Source: Chloroflexota bacterium
GTDB lineage: Bacteria; Chloroflexota; Anaerolineae; JAAEKA01
Direction of reading: 5' to 3'
Length of the DNA stretch: 48,495 nt
NCBI GenBank assembly: GCA_034717495.1
Contig: JAYELL010000023.1
Location: 1 to 48,495, forward strand
Shown: positions 17,082 to 25,338 of the stretch, piece after piece
Layout: every line of letters starts with the position of its first letter
How positions within the stretch are numbered: the stretch's first letter is position 1
Position numbers and translations under genes: made by a program
The notes under the pieces: model-generated
Databases searched by the model: none
The model's input: only the letters and a program-made list of their open reading frames with translations
Told to the model about the DNA's origin: nothing

Positions 17082-18026
17082 ATGAATAAACTTCGCAGGA
17101 TGTGTCTGGCCGAGCTGATTGACACCTGCCGGCAACAGACGGTTAATTACCTTCGAACCAAGGAGTTTGGGGACGATAGTTACTGCCTTGAACTGTTTCG
17201 ACGTGCGGTGCAGGATGGCGACGAACGAGCCTGGGCCTTTATCTACACCTTCTACAGCACCGAGGAGTTCTTTGGCAAACACTATGTCCTGAAATGGGTA
17301 CGCAGCTGGATGCACGGTCGCCATGGACCTGCCATTCGCGCCACCTACACCGAGGGGGAAATGGTTCAAGAGGTATGGCTACGCTTCATGCGCTCCGAAG
17401 CCGCCAAAAACTTCCAGTTTGACAGCATGCGCCACCTGATGGCCTTCCTCCGTCGCCTGATCAACAACTTCGCCATGGATGTGGCGCGCCGACGGTTGCC
17501 CCAGATCATGGACGTGTACACCCCCGAAGATGGCGACAGCCCACTCGATCTGTTACGTTTGATGCCCGACGATGCCGAACCACTGGATAGGTTGATGTCC
17601 AGCCAGGAAGCCATGGATCACCTGCTCCGCGAGCTGCAAGGGGATGTCATCATCGATAACAAGGAGTGGTTGGTCTTCCAGGGCTATTACCTGGATGAGT
17701 TGCCCCCGCGCAAACTGTACCAGGACTATCCCGACGACTTCAGCCCGGGAGAGGTGGAAACCATTCGAACGCGGCTGGCACGCCGATTGCGGAAAGCGCC
17801 CTTTTTACTGGAGCGCTTTATCCAGGTGTGCGTGCTCAAGGAAGATGAACGCCTTTCGACCACCTTTGAGCAGGTTTTTATCCTGCGGGAACCTGACTGC
17901 AGAACGGTGGAGCGATTCCCGACATTGTTCCGGGATGAAAACGATCTCATGGCGGCCAAAGTTCAGGTCGTCCGGGCGCTTCATAACCGGCCGTCGCTTC
18001 TCCAGCTTCTCAATATGGACCTCTGA
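17082..18026 (+). CDS. RNA polymerase sigma-70-like factor
   Basis: 314 aa. The middle part resembles sigma region 2: EGEMVQEVWLRFMRS followed by LMAFLRRLINNFAMDVARRR, the usual core-binding/-10 pattern. A region 4-like segment follows (WLVFQGYYLDELPPRKLY and VETIRTRLARRLRK). The C-terminal 90 residues match nothing I recognise. An N-terminal extension of about 70 residues precedes region 2. The next gene is a zinc-finger anti-sigma-like protein, which supports the reading as a regulatory sigma factor. The start is uncertain: ATG 17082 has no clear ribosome site and TTG 17049 is in frame. The fit is weaker than for typical ECF factors, so DNA binding is inferred. Confidence 0.7.
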   Translation: MNKLRRMCLAELIDTCRQQTVNYLRTKEFGDDSYCLELFRRAVQDGDERAWAFIYTFYSTEEFFGKHYVLKWVRSWMHGRHGPAIRATYTEGEMVQEVWLRFMRSEAAKNFQFDSMRHLMAFLRRLINNFAMDVARRRLPQIMDVYTPEDGDSPLDLLRLMPDDAEPLDRLMSSQEAMDHLLRELQGDVIIDNKEWLVFQGYYLDELPPRKLYQDYPDDFSPGEVETIRTRLARRLRKAPFLLERFIQVCVLKEDERLSTTFEQVFILREPDCRTVERFPTLFRDENDLMAAKVQVVRALHNRPSLLQLLNMDL

Positions 18027-18172
18027 TCCTGTTGCACACCCCCTGCATCGCTATCAAGCCAGAACCAAACTCTCGAAAGGTGCTACCTCCTCCCCGGAAA
18101 AAGAGTCGACTGGCCAGTTCATGACCCAATGTGGGCGCTTTTTCGTACAACCAGATGGAGGATTTAACGCTC

Positions 18173-18679
18173 ATGACAGAAAGTCATCCGAACGCTGCCC
18201 ATTTTTCAGAGGATCAGCTGATCGCGTACGCGCTGGGCAACCGGGACCCAGACATGTTAAAGCACATGGAGGGATGCGAGTCCTGCCGGAATACTGTTGC
18301 CCACTACCAGTCGATCGTCGACTCCACCCAATCGGTTCTTGGCAACGGCACCGCACCATTGGCAGAAGTCGTTGCCTGCCAGGGAGCAGAACTGGTGCGA
18401 GAGGTTTCCTGTGAAATTCTCCATACGCTTCATCATCTGCATGTATCCCTGGGATACCAGGACGGGCAGGTTATAGGACAACTGACGAGCCTGGAAAAAG
18501 AATGCACATGCTGGCATCATGGTACGGTACGTTTGTTTGGCCGCGAGGGATTCATTACTTCGACCAGGATAACTGACGACGGCACTTTTATTTTGCCCAT
18601 CGCCGAGCCGGATGAAAAATACAGCCTGGGACTGGTCCTGGCCGATGACAAGTTCGTCTCATTGAAAATCATTGGCTGA
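18173..18679 (+). CDS. zinc-finger anti-sigma-like protein
   Basis: 168 aa from the ATG at 18173, with GGAGG 11 bases upstream. The N-terminus (FSEDQLIAYALGNRDPD, then HMEGCESC) has the H-x3-C-x2-C zinc motif and fold pattern of anti-sigma ZAS domains. There is no membrane helix, so this would be a soluble regulator. The C-terminal 80 residues look like a small beta-sandwich ending in VSLKIIG. It follows the sigma-like gene by 146 bp on the same strand. What it senses is unknown; zinc-coordinating anti-sigma factors often respond to thiol oxidation. Confidence 0.7.
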   Translation: MTESHPNAAHFSEDQLIAYALGNRDPDMLKHMEGCESCRNTVAHYQSIVDSTQSVLGNGTAPLAEVVACQGAELVREVSCEILHTLHHLHVSLGYQDGQVIGQLTSLEKECTCWHHGTVRLFGREGFITSTRITDDGTFILPIAEPDEKYSLGLVLADDKFVSLKIIG

Positions 18680-18712
18680 GCAAAAAAGGGCCGCTCCAGG
18701 CTGACAGGCAGT

Positions 18713-19096
18713 TCATTCCACATAGATTTCGACCCGCTCCCCATCCTCTTGATCCTCCACTTCAATCAACTTGCCGGTCGCGCCGGAGTTGATCAGTTCT
18801 GAGATCTCTGTCAGATCGATTCCCTCCATTTCAGGGGCAAATCGGGCACCCATCTTCATCCCCACATTGACCAGTCCCATAGGAATGTTGACGTTTACCT
18901 TTTCCTTGCCGGTGCGCAGATCGGTGACGCGCACCCGGAACCAGCGGGGCGACGCCGATCGTGTTGTTGTCACCTGTTTGGTGCGTTGCTTCTCGCCGGC
19001 GCTCAGTGCTTCCAGCAGCCGCGCCCCATCTTCAGCGGACACTTTGCCTTCCTCAACCATCTTCAAAATCCGTATTCTCTCATCGCTTGTCGTCAT
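18713..19096 (-). CDS. YvlB/LiaX N-domain (SHOCT-like) protein
   Basis: 127 aa with an ATG at 19096 behind CAGGAG. The first 35 residues (ERIRILKMVEEGKVSAEDG, then ARLLEAL) are the short helical domain found at the start of YvlB/LiaX-type proteins. The rest (WFRVRVTDLRTGKEKVNVNI) resembles the strand-rich domain with a KVNVNIPM motif. Relatives belong to cell-envelope stress responses in Firmicutes. A similar N-domain occurs as a tiny reading frame at 21958-22038. It faces the sigma/anti-sigma pair convergently. Confidence 0.75.
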   Translation of the reverse strand: MTTSDERIRILKMVEEGKVSAEDGARLLEALSAGEKQRTKQVTTTRSASPRWFRVRVTDLRTGKEKVNVNIPMGLVNVGMKMGARFAPEMEGIDLTEISELINSGATGKLIEVEDQEDGERVEIYVE

Positions 19097-19135
19097 CGTC
19101 TTTTCTCCTGCTCAGTCGTCGATAGCAAAAACCAC

Positions 19136-20371
19136 CTATTCTCCTCCGAACAGCCGTCCCATGGAGCGTTCGCCCACACCGGAAGTCGCCACCACGCCGC
19201 GTTGGGCAAAATCGACCACAAACTCACCATCTGCGTACAACAGCTCGCCATCTGCAAAGATACTGCTATCTTTTCGCAGGTCGCAGACCATGTCCCAGTG
19301 GATGGCAGACTGGTTCTCGCCGCCGGTCCCCGGTATGGAGGCGCCCACCGCCATGTGGCAGGTCCCCTTGATCTTTTCGTCGAACAGGGTGTTTCTGGTG
19401 AAACGAGTAATGCCGGGATTGGTGCCGATGGCGAACTCTCCCAGCCGCCGCGCTCCCTCGTCTGTATCCAGTATTTTGATCAGGAAATCCTCACCACGGG
19501 TGGCCGAGGCCTCGACCACCCGTCCCTTTTCAAACCGCAGGCGAACGTCTTGCACCTCATTGCCCCGATACACCGCAGGATAGGTGAACGCCACCCAGCC
19601 TTCCACCGAGTCCTCCACCGGACCGGTGAACACCTCACCATCGGGGAAGTTGGCATGACCGTCGGCGTTCAACCAGACCCGTCCTCCAATGGCCAGTCGA
19701 AGATCGATGTTAGGTCCGACAACATGAAGATCCTGCCGCTGCGTCAGATAGGACGCCATCTGGCCTTGCCAGCGTGAAAAGGTTTGCCAGTAGGTCACAG
19801 GATCGTCGCGGTCGGCTCCCGGGGCAGCAAAGGCCCTGGCATCCTGCGGCAGTTGGTCAAAGCCGGGCAAACAGGCATCGAACACAAAATCGCTGTATTC
19901 GCTCAACGACATCTCTGCGTCCTGGGCGTGGGCATTGGTGGGAAAAAGCGTGCCACACCAGCGGAAGGGGTCTTTGGTATCCCCCATCCGCTCTAATTGT
20001 CGTTTACTCACCGGACGCATGGACTGGGCCCGCAGAACCTGCCTTGTCGGGTCAACACTTGTCAGCGCCTTGGTGTTATCCTCAGACATCACAGCGATCA
20101 TGCAGTCAGCTTCAGTAGCAACGTACTCGATAATTGGAGATATAAACTGCAATTGATCGTCGTTGCCCTCGCGCAACAGAATTTCCGTGGCCTCAGGGAA
20201 TCGACTCACAAGTTGGGGGAAGGCGCCAGCCCACAGCGCATATCGATACAACTCGATCAAGAGAGGTGATGCACTCACAGGCCCGACGATTGCCACCTGT
20301 TCTCCGGGTTGAATGCGGGTGGAGTAGTTGACCAAAACGTCGGCAATCTGTGCGATTCTGGAGGGACTCAT
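19136..20371 (-). CDS. M29 family aminopeptidase
   Basis: 411 aa with an ATG at 20371 behind AAGGATGG. The M29 (thermophilic aminopeptidase T/AmpS) family uses two metal ions to remove N-terminal residues from peptides. Visible family blocks are FPDGEVFTGPVEDSVEG (first metal Glu), GEFAIGTNPGI, GTCHMAVGASIPGTGG (His ligand) and IHWDMVCDLR (His and Asp ligands). The length fits the family, and no signal peptide is seen, so it is cytoplasmic. It is 39 bp upstream of the SHOCT-like gene and probably co-transcribed with it. Confidence 0.92.
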   Translation of the reverse strand: MSPSRIAQIADVLVNYSTRIQPGEQVAIVGPVSASPLLIELYRYALWAGAFPQLVSRFPEATEILLREGNDDQLQFISPIIEYVATEADCMIAVMSEDNTKALTSVDPTRQVLRAQSMRPVSKRQLERMGDTKDPFRWCGTLFPTNAHAQDAEMSLSEYSDFVFDACLPGFDQLPQDARAFAAPGADRDDPVTYWQTFSRWQGQMASYLTQRQDLHVVGPNIDLRLAIGGRVWLNADGHANFPDGEVFTGPVEDSVEGWVAFTYPAVYRGNEVQDVRLRFEKGRVVEASATRGEDFLIKILDTDEGARRLGEFAIGTNPGITRFTRNTLFDEKIKGTCHMAVGASIPGTGGENQSAIHWDMVCDLRKDSSIFADGELLYADGEFVVDFAQRGVVATSGVGERSMGRLFGGE

Positions 20372-20409
20372 CTCATTACCATCCTTACGCTTCTTCTCTG
20401 ATCTTTCTT

Positions 20410-20536
20410 GGATTGATCTGCGTCCATCTGCGTCAATCTGCGGTATCAGCGGTAATGTTTTTTTTCTCTCTTCACCGCTGATTTACGCAGACCTCCGGCG
20501 CAGATCATCGCTGATCCTCGTTCGGATTGATCTGCG
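20410..20536. repeat. CTGCG-word repeat cluster with hairpin
   Basis: ATCTGCGTCC, ATCTGCGTCA and ATCTGCGGTA occur as exact 10-bp steps at 20416, 20426 and 20436. GGATTGATCTGCG is repeated directly at 20410-20422 and 20524-20536. Between them ATCAGCGGT (20445-20453) and ACCGCTGAT (20474-20482) form a perfect 9-bp inverted repeat with a T8 run in the loop. The cluster occupies the gap between the GNAT and aminopeptidase genes. Similar words occur at 11134-11200. Confidence 0.65.
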
Positions 20537-20537
20537 G

Positions 20538-21548
20538 TCATACTTTGGTGATTCTTCGACGCATCGAGAGATGGTTGCGAACCAACGAAAAGCCGGCGTT
20601 TTCCAGAGCCTCGATAGCCTCCAGGTGTTCACCCTGATGTTCCACCCTGACCGGCCAGCGGGGATAGTCGGCCAGAAAGGCCATAGCGAAGTCCACCAGT
20701 TTCCCCTCAAGCTCTCCACGACTGGATGGATGCACGGTGAACGCCAGGCTGTGGACACCCTGCCAACGCCGGGCATCGATCAAGAGCCAGGCAATCAGGC
20801 CACTATCCCTTTCCACTACCCAACGTCGAACCCGATTCCGGCCAAAAACCTGCCAGAACTTTTCGGCCAGCCGATCTTCGATGGTCTGCAACATCTGGTT
20901 CGAACGAACTGGCCGCCACCACTGAGCCGCACCGGTTCGGGACACCGTTTCCAGCTGATAACGTTTCTGCCATTCCTCATGATCGTAAAGACGCATGCCG
21001 GGCACCAGCTCGACCGTCGGCATTCCCCGTGGGACCTGGGGCAGCTGTAGGTTCGCTTCCTCGGTCAACGGCTCGAATCCCAGGTCTTCGTAGAGTCCCC
21101 GTGCGATTGCATTGTTGGTTCGCACCTGGAGTACAGCCCATTTTCCGTGCCGCTGGGCAATGCGATCCAGGCCAGCTTCTACTAAAATCCGGCCGATACC
21201 CCGTCCCCGGTATGCCTCCATGACGGCCACGTTGGCAATCTGCCATCTTTTGCCGTAAGAGTCCGTGCGTTGGACCGTCACGTTGCCAACGACCCGATTC
21301 TCCTCGATCCAGACAAAACCGCCCAACACATCTTCCAGGTAGGGGTCCGATCGGGCCATCAGGCCAATCAGCGGGCCGGCGCGGGCCAGGGCACGCAAGT
21401 CGCGCAGCGCGATAATCCCGCCAGGCTCCAGCTCACCGCCAAAGGCCTCCTCGATCAGATCTGCTACCTGGCCCAGGTCTCGCCGCGGATTGAGGGGACG
21501 AAGCCCTCGAAAGGGGACCTGACCTTCTACGGCCAACTGTGCGCCCAT
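20538..21548 (-). CDS. double GNAT-domain N-acetyltransferase
   Basis: 336 aa from the ATG at 21548 (GGATGG seven bases upstream); a GTG at 21581 would add 11 residues but has no ribosome site. The N-terminal GNAT domain has the acetyl-CoA motif A (IANVAVMEAYRGRGIGRILV, with R/Q-x-x-G-x-G/A as RGRGIG) and GLYEDLGFEPL at its end. A second GNAT-like half (VHSLAFTVHPSSRGELEGKL and LENAGFSLVRNHLSMRRR) lacks the clear RGxG loop, so it may serve only for binding. The substrate is unknown. It is downstream of the MITE-like element, with its own promoter not obvious. Confidence 0.82.
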   Translation of the reverse strand: MGAQLAVEGQVPFRGLRPLNPRRDLGQVADLIEEAFGGELEPGGIIALRDLRALARAGPLIGLMARSDPYLEDVLGGFVWIEENRVVGNVTVQRTDSYGKRWQIANVAVMEAYRGRGIGRILVEAGLDRIAQRHGKWAVLQVRTNNAIARGLYEDLGFEPLTEEANLQLPQVPRGMPTVELVPGMRLYDHEEWQKRYQLETVSRTGAAQWWRPVRSNQMLQTIEDRLAEKFWQVFGRNRVRRWVVERDSGLIAWLLIDARRWQGVHSLAFTVHPSSRGELEGKLVDFAMAFLADYPRWPVRVEHQGEHLEAIEALENAGFSLVRNHLSMRRRITKV

Positions 21549-21690
21549 GAAATCGCCATCCAAAGGGGAAAAGTCAGTCACAGATTGGGTGCGGCACGGT
21601 TGATGGATAGCCGAACCCCAATCTCCTAAACGTTATGTGGCGTAATGATGGCATACCTGCACTGTTTTGGCAAGTGACGATCTGTTTTTC

Positions 21691-21948
21691 CAGCAATTCC
21701 AAATATGAAGCGATCCATTGGGCACCGCCACCGGGGGATGAATCCCTCGGCTACAAAACGGCGCTGGGTTCACCCGGCTAACTGCGGTTTAGCGACGATT
21801 CGTGGCTAAAAAAGCCCGATTCATCGGGCGCTGTTACGTAGCGGGGTGATTTATCGCCCCGTGATGGCGGCAAATGCGCACAAGCTGAGTTGTTGAAGCC
21901 ACCAAATACCACGTTTTGAGGCATCCGTTGCCATATTTGGAATTGCTG
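21691..21948. mobile_element. MITE-like element with 17-bp terminal inverted repeats and 9-bp target duplication
   Basis: The ends are CAGCAATTCCAAATATG (21691-21707) and its exact reverse complement (21932-21948). They are flanked at once by the same 9 bp, CTGTTTTTC, at 21682-21690 and 21949-21957, which is the signature of transposition. The 258-bp interior has no gene but contains REP-like palindromes built around GATTCATCGGGCGC and GATTTATCGCCCCG. The element must be mobilised in trans by a transposase elsewhere. Nine-bp duplications are typical of the IS4/IS10-type and several other families; the family is not assignable from ends alone. The right duplication abuts the stop of the small frame at 21958. 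Confidence 0.85.
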
Positions 21949-21957
21949 CTGTTTTTC

Positions 21958-22038
21958 TCAGTTGCCCAGCGCCTCCAGCAGGCGAGCACCTTGCTCGGCA
22001 TTGATCTTGCCCTCGGCCACCATGTTGAAAATGGCCAT
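21958..22038 (-). pseudogene. SHOCT/YvlB N-domain remnant or mini-ORF
   Basis: 26 codons from an ATG at 22038: MAIFNMVAEGKINAEQGARL then LEALGN and stop. This matches the N-domain of the protein at 18713-19096 (ILKMVEEGKVSAEDGARLLE). The frame is open upstream for about nine more codons, but the nearest ribosome-site-like AAAGGAG is too far from the ATG. The rest of such a protein is missing. It follows the DUF2089 gene by about 45 bp. A truncated relic is more likely than a functional mini-protein, although the stop codon looks natural and lies just outside the MITE duplication. Confidence 0.55.
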
Positions 22039-22082
22039 TTGCTCAGCGACCCGGTCTTCTCTCCTTTGACAATGCGGATGCT

Positions 22083-22469
22083 CTATTCCGGCTGCAACAG
22101 ATCGATCGCTTCCTCCGTTGACATACCGCCCGATGCCAGGTTTTCCAAAATCGCCTGGCGATTGCGGACGTCTCGTTGACGAATATCAGCCGGCGGCTCA
22201 TCCATGATTTCGAAGCCCAGAGCCTGGATAACGTCGTTCAAACGGTTTCGAACCGTGGGATATGACAGCTTCAACTCCTCTCCTACCCAACTCAACTTGC
22301 CCTGACAGCGAATGAACGTTTCCAAAAAACTGAACTGCTCCTGGGTCAGACTGGCAAACCGGCTGAGAGCAAAGGACCCCTCCAAAAACGTATCGCACGA
22401 TCGGCAATGGAGCCTGGTTACTGCCATGCCTTGCCCACAGACCGGACAGCGACCTGAATATGTATGCAT
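22083..22469 (-). CDS. DUF2089 family zinc-ribbon HTH regulator
   Basis: 128 aa from the ATG at 22469, preceded by TTGGAGGTAG. Two CxxC pairs (CPVC and CRSC) form an N-terminal zinc ribbon. A helix-turn-helix follows (LSWVGEELKLSYPTVRNRLN). The C-terminus has a short SHOCT-like helix pair (ENLASGGMSTEEAIDLL). This arrangement is the DUF2089 family, thought to be DNA-binding regulators. The targets are unknown; the adjacent SHOCT-like relic and the SHOCT-like gene at 18713 hint at a link with the envelope-stress set. Confidence 0.85.
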   Translation of the reverse strand: MHTYSGRCPVCGQGMAVTRLHCRSCDTFLEGSFALSRFASLTQEQFSFLETFIRCQGKLSWVGEELKLSYPTVRNRLNDVIQALGFEIMDEPPADIRQRDVRNRQAILENLASGGMSTEEAIDLLQPE

Positions 22470-22501
22470 ATCTACCTCCAACTCGAACCTCTATTTCCAA
22501 T

Positions 22502-22529
22502 ATTATAACACTGATTTCAATTTTGTCAA
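22502..22529 (-). promoter_or_regulatory. strong promoter for the DUF2089 gene
   Basis: On the minus strand a perfect TTGACA (22524-22529) and a perfect TATAAT (22502-22507) are separated by 16 bp in AT-rich DNA. The leader to the ATG at 22469 is about 26 bases and contains the ribosome site. Confidence 0.8.
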
Positions 22530-22590
22530 TATTTCTTTCAATAAAATTAAGTCTTTGTTGGCTTTTCCATAAATCACAGAGTCAGAAACG

Positions 22591-22628
22591 AAATAAAAAC
22601 ACCACACCAGCGCAGGCTGGTGTGGTGT
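22591..22628 (-). terminator. Rho-independent terminator of the hrcA-grpE-dnaK operon
   Basis: On the minus strand a perfect 13-bp stem (ACACCACACCAGC at 22599-22611 against 22616-22628) closes a four-base loop and is followed by TTTTATTT (22591-22598). It begins 33 bp past the dnaK stop codon. Confidence 0.92.
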
Positions 22629-22661
22629 CTACCAGGTAATTCAACTCTCGCCGGCTACGGC

Positions 22662-24566
22662 CTAAGCCTCGCGGAATTCACCCTCGACCACTTCATCATC
22701 GTCGCCACCCTCGGGCGGCGGAGGTGAACCACCATCGTCACCACCAGGTGCCGGTTGCTCGCCGGGCTGCTGGTACATCTGGGCGCCGACCTGCTGCCAC
22801 GCTTCCATCAGTTCATCGCTTGTGCTGCGAATGCGAGCCGTATCTGAACCCTGGAGCGCCGAACGCACCGCAGCGATCTTTCCCTCCAGCTGCTCCTTGG
22901 TGCCATCGGGCAGATTGGGCGTATCACTCAGGAACTTCTCGACCTGGAAGATCGCCGTGTCTGCGGTGTTGCGCGCTTCAACTTCATCCTGCCGTCGCTG
23001 ATCCTCAGCCTTGTGGGCCTCGGCCTCCTTGACCATGCGATCGATCTCGCCTTGAGACAGGCCGCTGGACGCCGTGATGCGAATGCTCTGCTCCCGGCCG
23101 GTCGCCTTATCCAGCGCGCTCACGGCCAAAATGCCGTCAGCGTCGATATCGAAGGTAACCTCGATCTGAGGAATACCTCGCGGTGCCGGTGGAATCCCGT
23201 CCAGAATGAAATTACCGAGCAGCTTGTTATCGGCGGCCATCGGGCGCTCACCCTGAACAACCTTGATCTCTACGCTGGTCTGGTTACCGGCCGCCGTAGA
23301 GAATATCTGGCTCTTTTTGGTGGGAATAGTCGTGTTGCGCTCGATAAGCGGTGTCGCAACCCCGCCAAGGGTCTCGATACCCAGGGTCAGCGGAGTCACG
23401 TCCAGCAACAGCACATCCTTCACATCACCACCCAGCACACCCGCCTGGATAGCTGCGCCGATTCCGACTACCTCGTCAGGATTGACGCCCTTATGCAGCT
23501 CGCGGCCGAAGTACTGTTTGACAGCCTCCTGAACCGCCGGCATGCGGGTCTGGCCACCGACCAGAATCACCTCTTCGATGTCCGAAGGCGTTAGCCCCGC
23601 ATCATCCATCGCCTTCTGAACCGTCACAATCGAACGCTCCACCAGGTCAGCGGTCAACTGCTCCAATTTGGCACGGGTCAGGGTCATCTGCAGATGCTTG
23701 GGGCCACTGGCGTCTGCCGTGATGAAGGGCAAGTTGATTTCCGTCTGCATAACGGTCGACAGCTCGATCTTGGCCTTTTCAGCCGCTTCCTTGAGTCGCT
23801 GCAGAGCCATCCGGTCCTGGCGCAGATCGATGCCCTGCTCCTTCTTGAATTCATCGGCAATCCATTCGATTATCCGCTGATCGAAGTCATCGCCTCCCAG
23901 GAAGGTGTCGCCATTGGTGGATTTAACCTCGAACACGCCCTCGCCAACGTCGAGGATGCTGATATCAAAAGTGCCACCACCCAGATCATAGACGGCGATG
24001 CGCTTTTCCACATCTTTGTCAAGGCCATAGGCCAGAGCAGATGCTGTCGGCTCGTTGATGATCCGCAACACATCCAGGCCAGCGATGCGACCGGCATCCT
24101 TGGTCGCCTGGCGCTGGCTGTCATTGAAGTAGGCAGGTACGGTGATCACTGCCTGGGAAACTGGTTCACCCAGATACTGTTCGGCATCATGTTTGATCTT
24201 CTGCAAGATCATCGCAGAGATCTCCGCCGGTGCGTATTCCTTGTCCCCCATGATCACGGCGGCATCCCCGTTGGAGCGCTTGACGATCTTGTAGGGTAAA
24301 AGCTCGATGGCCCGCTGTACTTCCGCATCGTCGAATTTGCGACCCATGAGCCGCTTCACCGAATAGATGGTATTATCAGGATTTGTGACCGCCTGGCGCC
24401 GCGCAACCTGACCAACCAGGCGTTCGCCCGACTTGGTATTCACCGCCACCACGGAGGGAACCAAGCGCGCTCCCTCGGAGGAGGGAATGACCACGGACTC
24501 ACCCTGTTCCATGACTGCCACGACTGAATTCGTGGTCCCCAAATCAATACCGATAATTTTTGCCAT
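22662..24566 (-). CDS. dnaK: molecular chaperone DnaK (Hsp70)
   Basis: 634 aa with an ATG at 24566 behind AAGGAGTC. It is the ATP-driven Hsp70 that binds unfolded polypeptides with GrpE and DnaJ. Hsp70 signatures are all present: [14 protein letters not shown] at the start, [14 protein letters not shown] near 195, and [14 protein letters not shown] near 335. The substrate-binding domain ([14 protein letters not shown]) and a helical lid follow. The end is a Gly/Pro/Asp-rich tail with [10 protein letters not shown], as in bacterial DnaK. It is the third gene of the hrcA-grpE-dnaK operon; no dnaJ is in the window. Confidence 0.98.
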   Translation of the reverse strand: MAKIIGIDLGTTNSVVAVMEQGESVVIPSSEGARLVPSVVAVNTKSGERLVGQVARRQAVTNPDNTIYSVKRLMGRKFDDAEVQRAIELLPYKIVKRSNGDAAVIMGDKEYAPAEISAMILQKIKHDAEQYLGEPVSQAVITVPAYFNDSQRQATKDAGRIAGLDVLRIINEPTASALAYGLDKDVEKRIAVYDLGGGTFDISILDVGEGVFEVKSTNGDTFLGGDDFDQRIIEWIADEFKKEQGIDLRQDRMALQRLKEAAEKAKIELSTVMQTEINLPFITADASGPKHLQMTLTRAKLEQLTADLVERSIVTVQKAMDDAGLTPSDIEEVILVGGQTRMPAVQEAVKQYFGRELHKGVNPDEVVGIGAAIQAGVLGGDVKDVLLLDVTPLTLGIETLGGVATPLIERNTTIPTKKSQIFSTAAGNQTSVEIKVVQGERPMAADNKLLGNFILDGIPPAPRGIPQIEVTFDIDADGILAVSALDKATGREQSIRITASSGLSQGEIDRMVKEAEAHKAEDQRRQDEVEARNTADTAIFQVEKFLSDTPNLPDGTKEQLEGKIAAVRSALQGSDTARIRSTSDELMEAWQQVGAQMYQQPGEQPAPGGDDGGSPPPPEGGDDDEVVEGEFREA

Positions 24567-24639
24567 TGTTTTTGACTCCTTGTCCTAAAAATCCGTTCAT
24601 ACTTGGAAAGAAAATTAGTCTATCGATCTCTTTGCGCAA

Positions 24640-25338
24640 CTACTGCGCTACCTTGACCATGGTGGGCCGTAACACGCGATCACCCAACATGTAACCTTGC
24701 TGCAAGACCTCCAGGACCGTATCCGATTCGTTATCGGCGTCGTCGACCATCATCACCGCCTGGTGAAGATTGGGGTCAAAGGGCTGCCCTTCAGCTTCGA
24801 TTCTTGTAACGCCTTCACGCTCCAGTACCCCCTGAAGTTTGCGCTGAATAAGACCAAATCCATCGGCCCAGGAACTCTCCCGGACCTCTTCCGGCAGTGC
24901 TGCGAACGCTCGTTCGAAATCGTCCAGAACAGGAAGGATATTGGTCAGGACGCGCTCGCGGGAAGCCCAAATCTCGTTCTCGGCCCGAATCTCACTTCGG
25001 CGTTTGGCGTTGGCGTACTCTGCCGCCGCGCGCAGGTACTTGTCCTCCCATTCGTCGCGAGCCTTGACTGCCTCCTTATACTCGTTGACCAATCCGACAA
25101 CAGGGTCGGAACTCTCTTCGGGTTCTTGTTCGGCACTCTCCAGCAAATCCTGCCAGGAAGCACCCTGCTCCACATCATCCAAAACATCCGACGCCGTTAC
25201 CTCGACGACCTCCGGCTCAGATACATCAATCACCTCTCCGTCGACGACACCTGGTTCCTGACTGTCGTCAAGGGAAGGCTCGACTCTTTCCTGATCCTCA
25301 CTCATTGTTTGCTGTTTTCCCTCTTCTTCTTTATCCAT
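24640..25338 (-). CDS. grpE: nucleotide exchange factor GrpE
   Basis: 232 aa. GrpE releases ADP from DnaK. A long acidic N-terminus (about 1-75) precedes the coiled-coil (EDKYLRAAAEYANAKRRSEI), the four-helix segment with LPVLDDFERAF, and the C-terminal beta domain with PFDPNLHQAVMMVDD and GYMLGDRVLRPTMVKVA. All are family signatures. The ATG at 25338 sits behind CAGGATTGGT and overlaps the end of hrcA by eight bases, so translation is probably coupled. Confidence 0.96.
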   Translation of the reverse strand: MDKEEEGKQQTMSEDQERVEPSLDDSQEPGVVDGEVIDVSEPEVVEVTASDVLDDVEQGASWQDLLESAEQEPEESSDPVVGLVNEYKEAVKARDEWEDKYLRAAAEYANAKRRSEIRAENEIWASRERVLTNILPVLDDFERAFAALPEEVRESSWADGFGLIQRKLQGVLEREGVTRIEAEGQPFDPNLHQAVMMVDDADNESDTVLEVLQQGYMLGDRVLRPTMVKVAQ

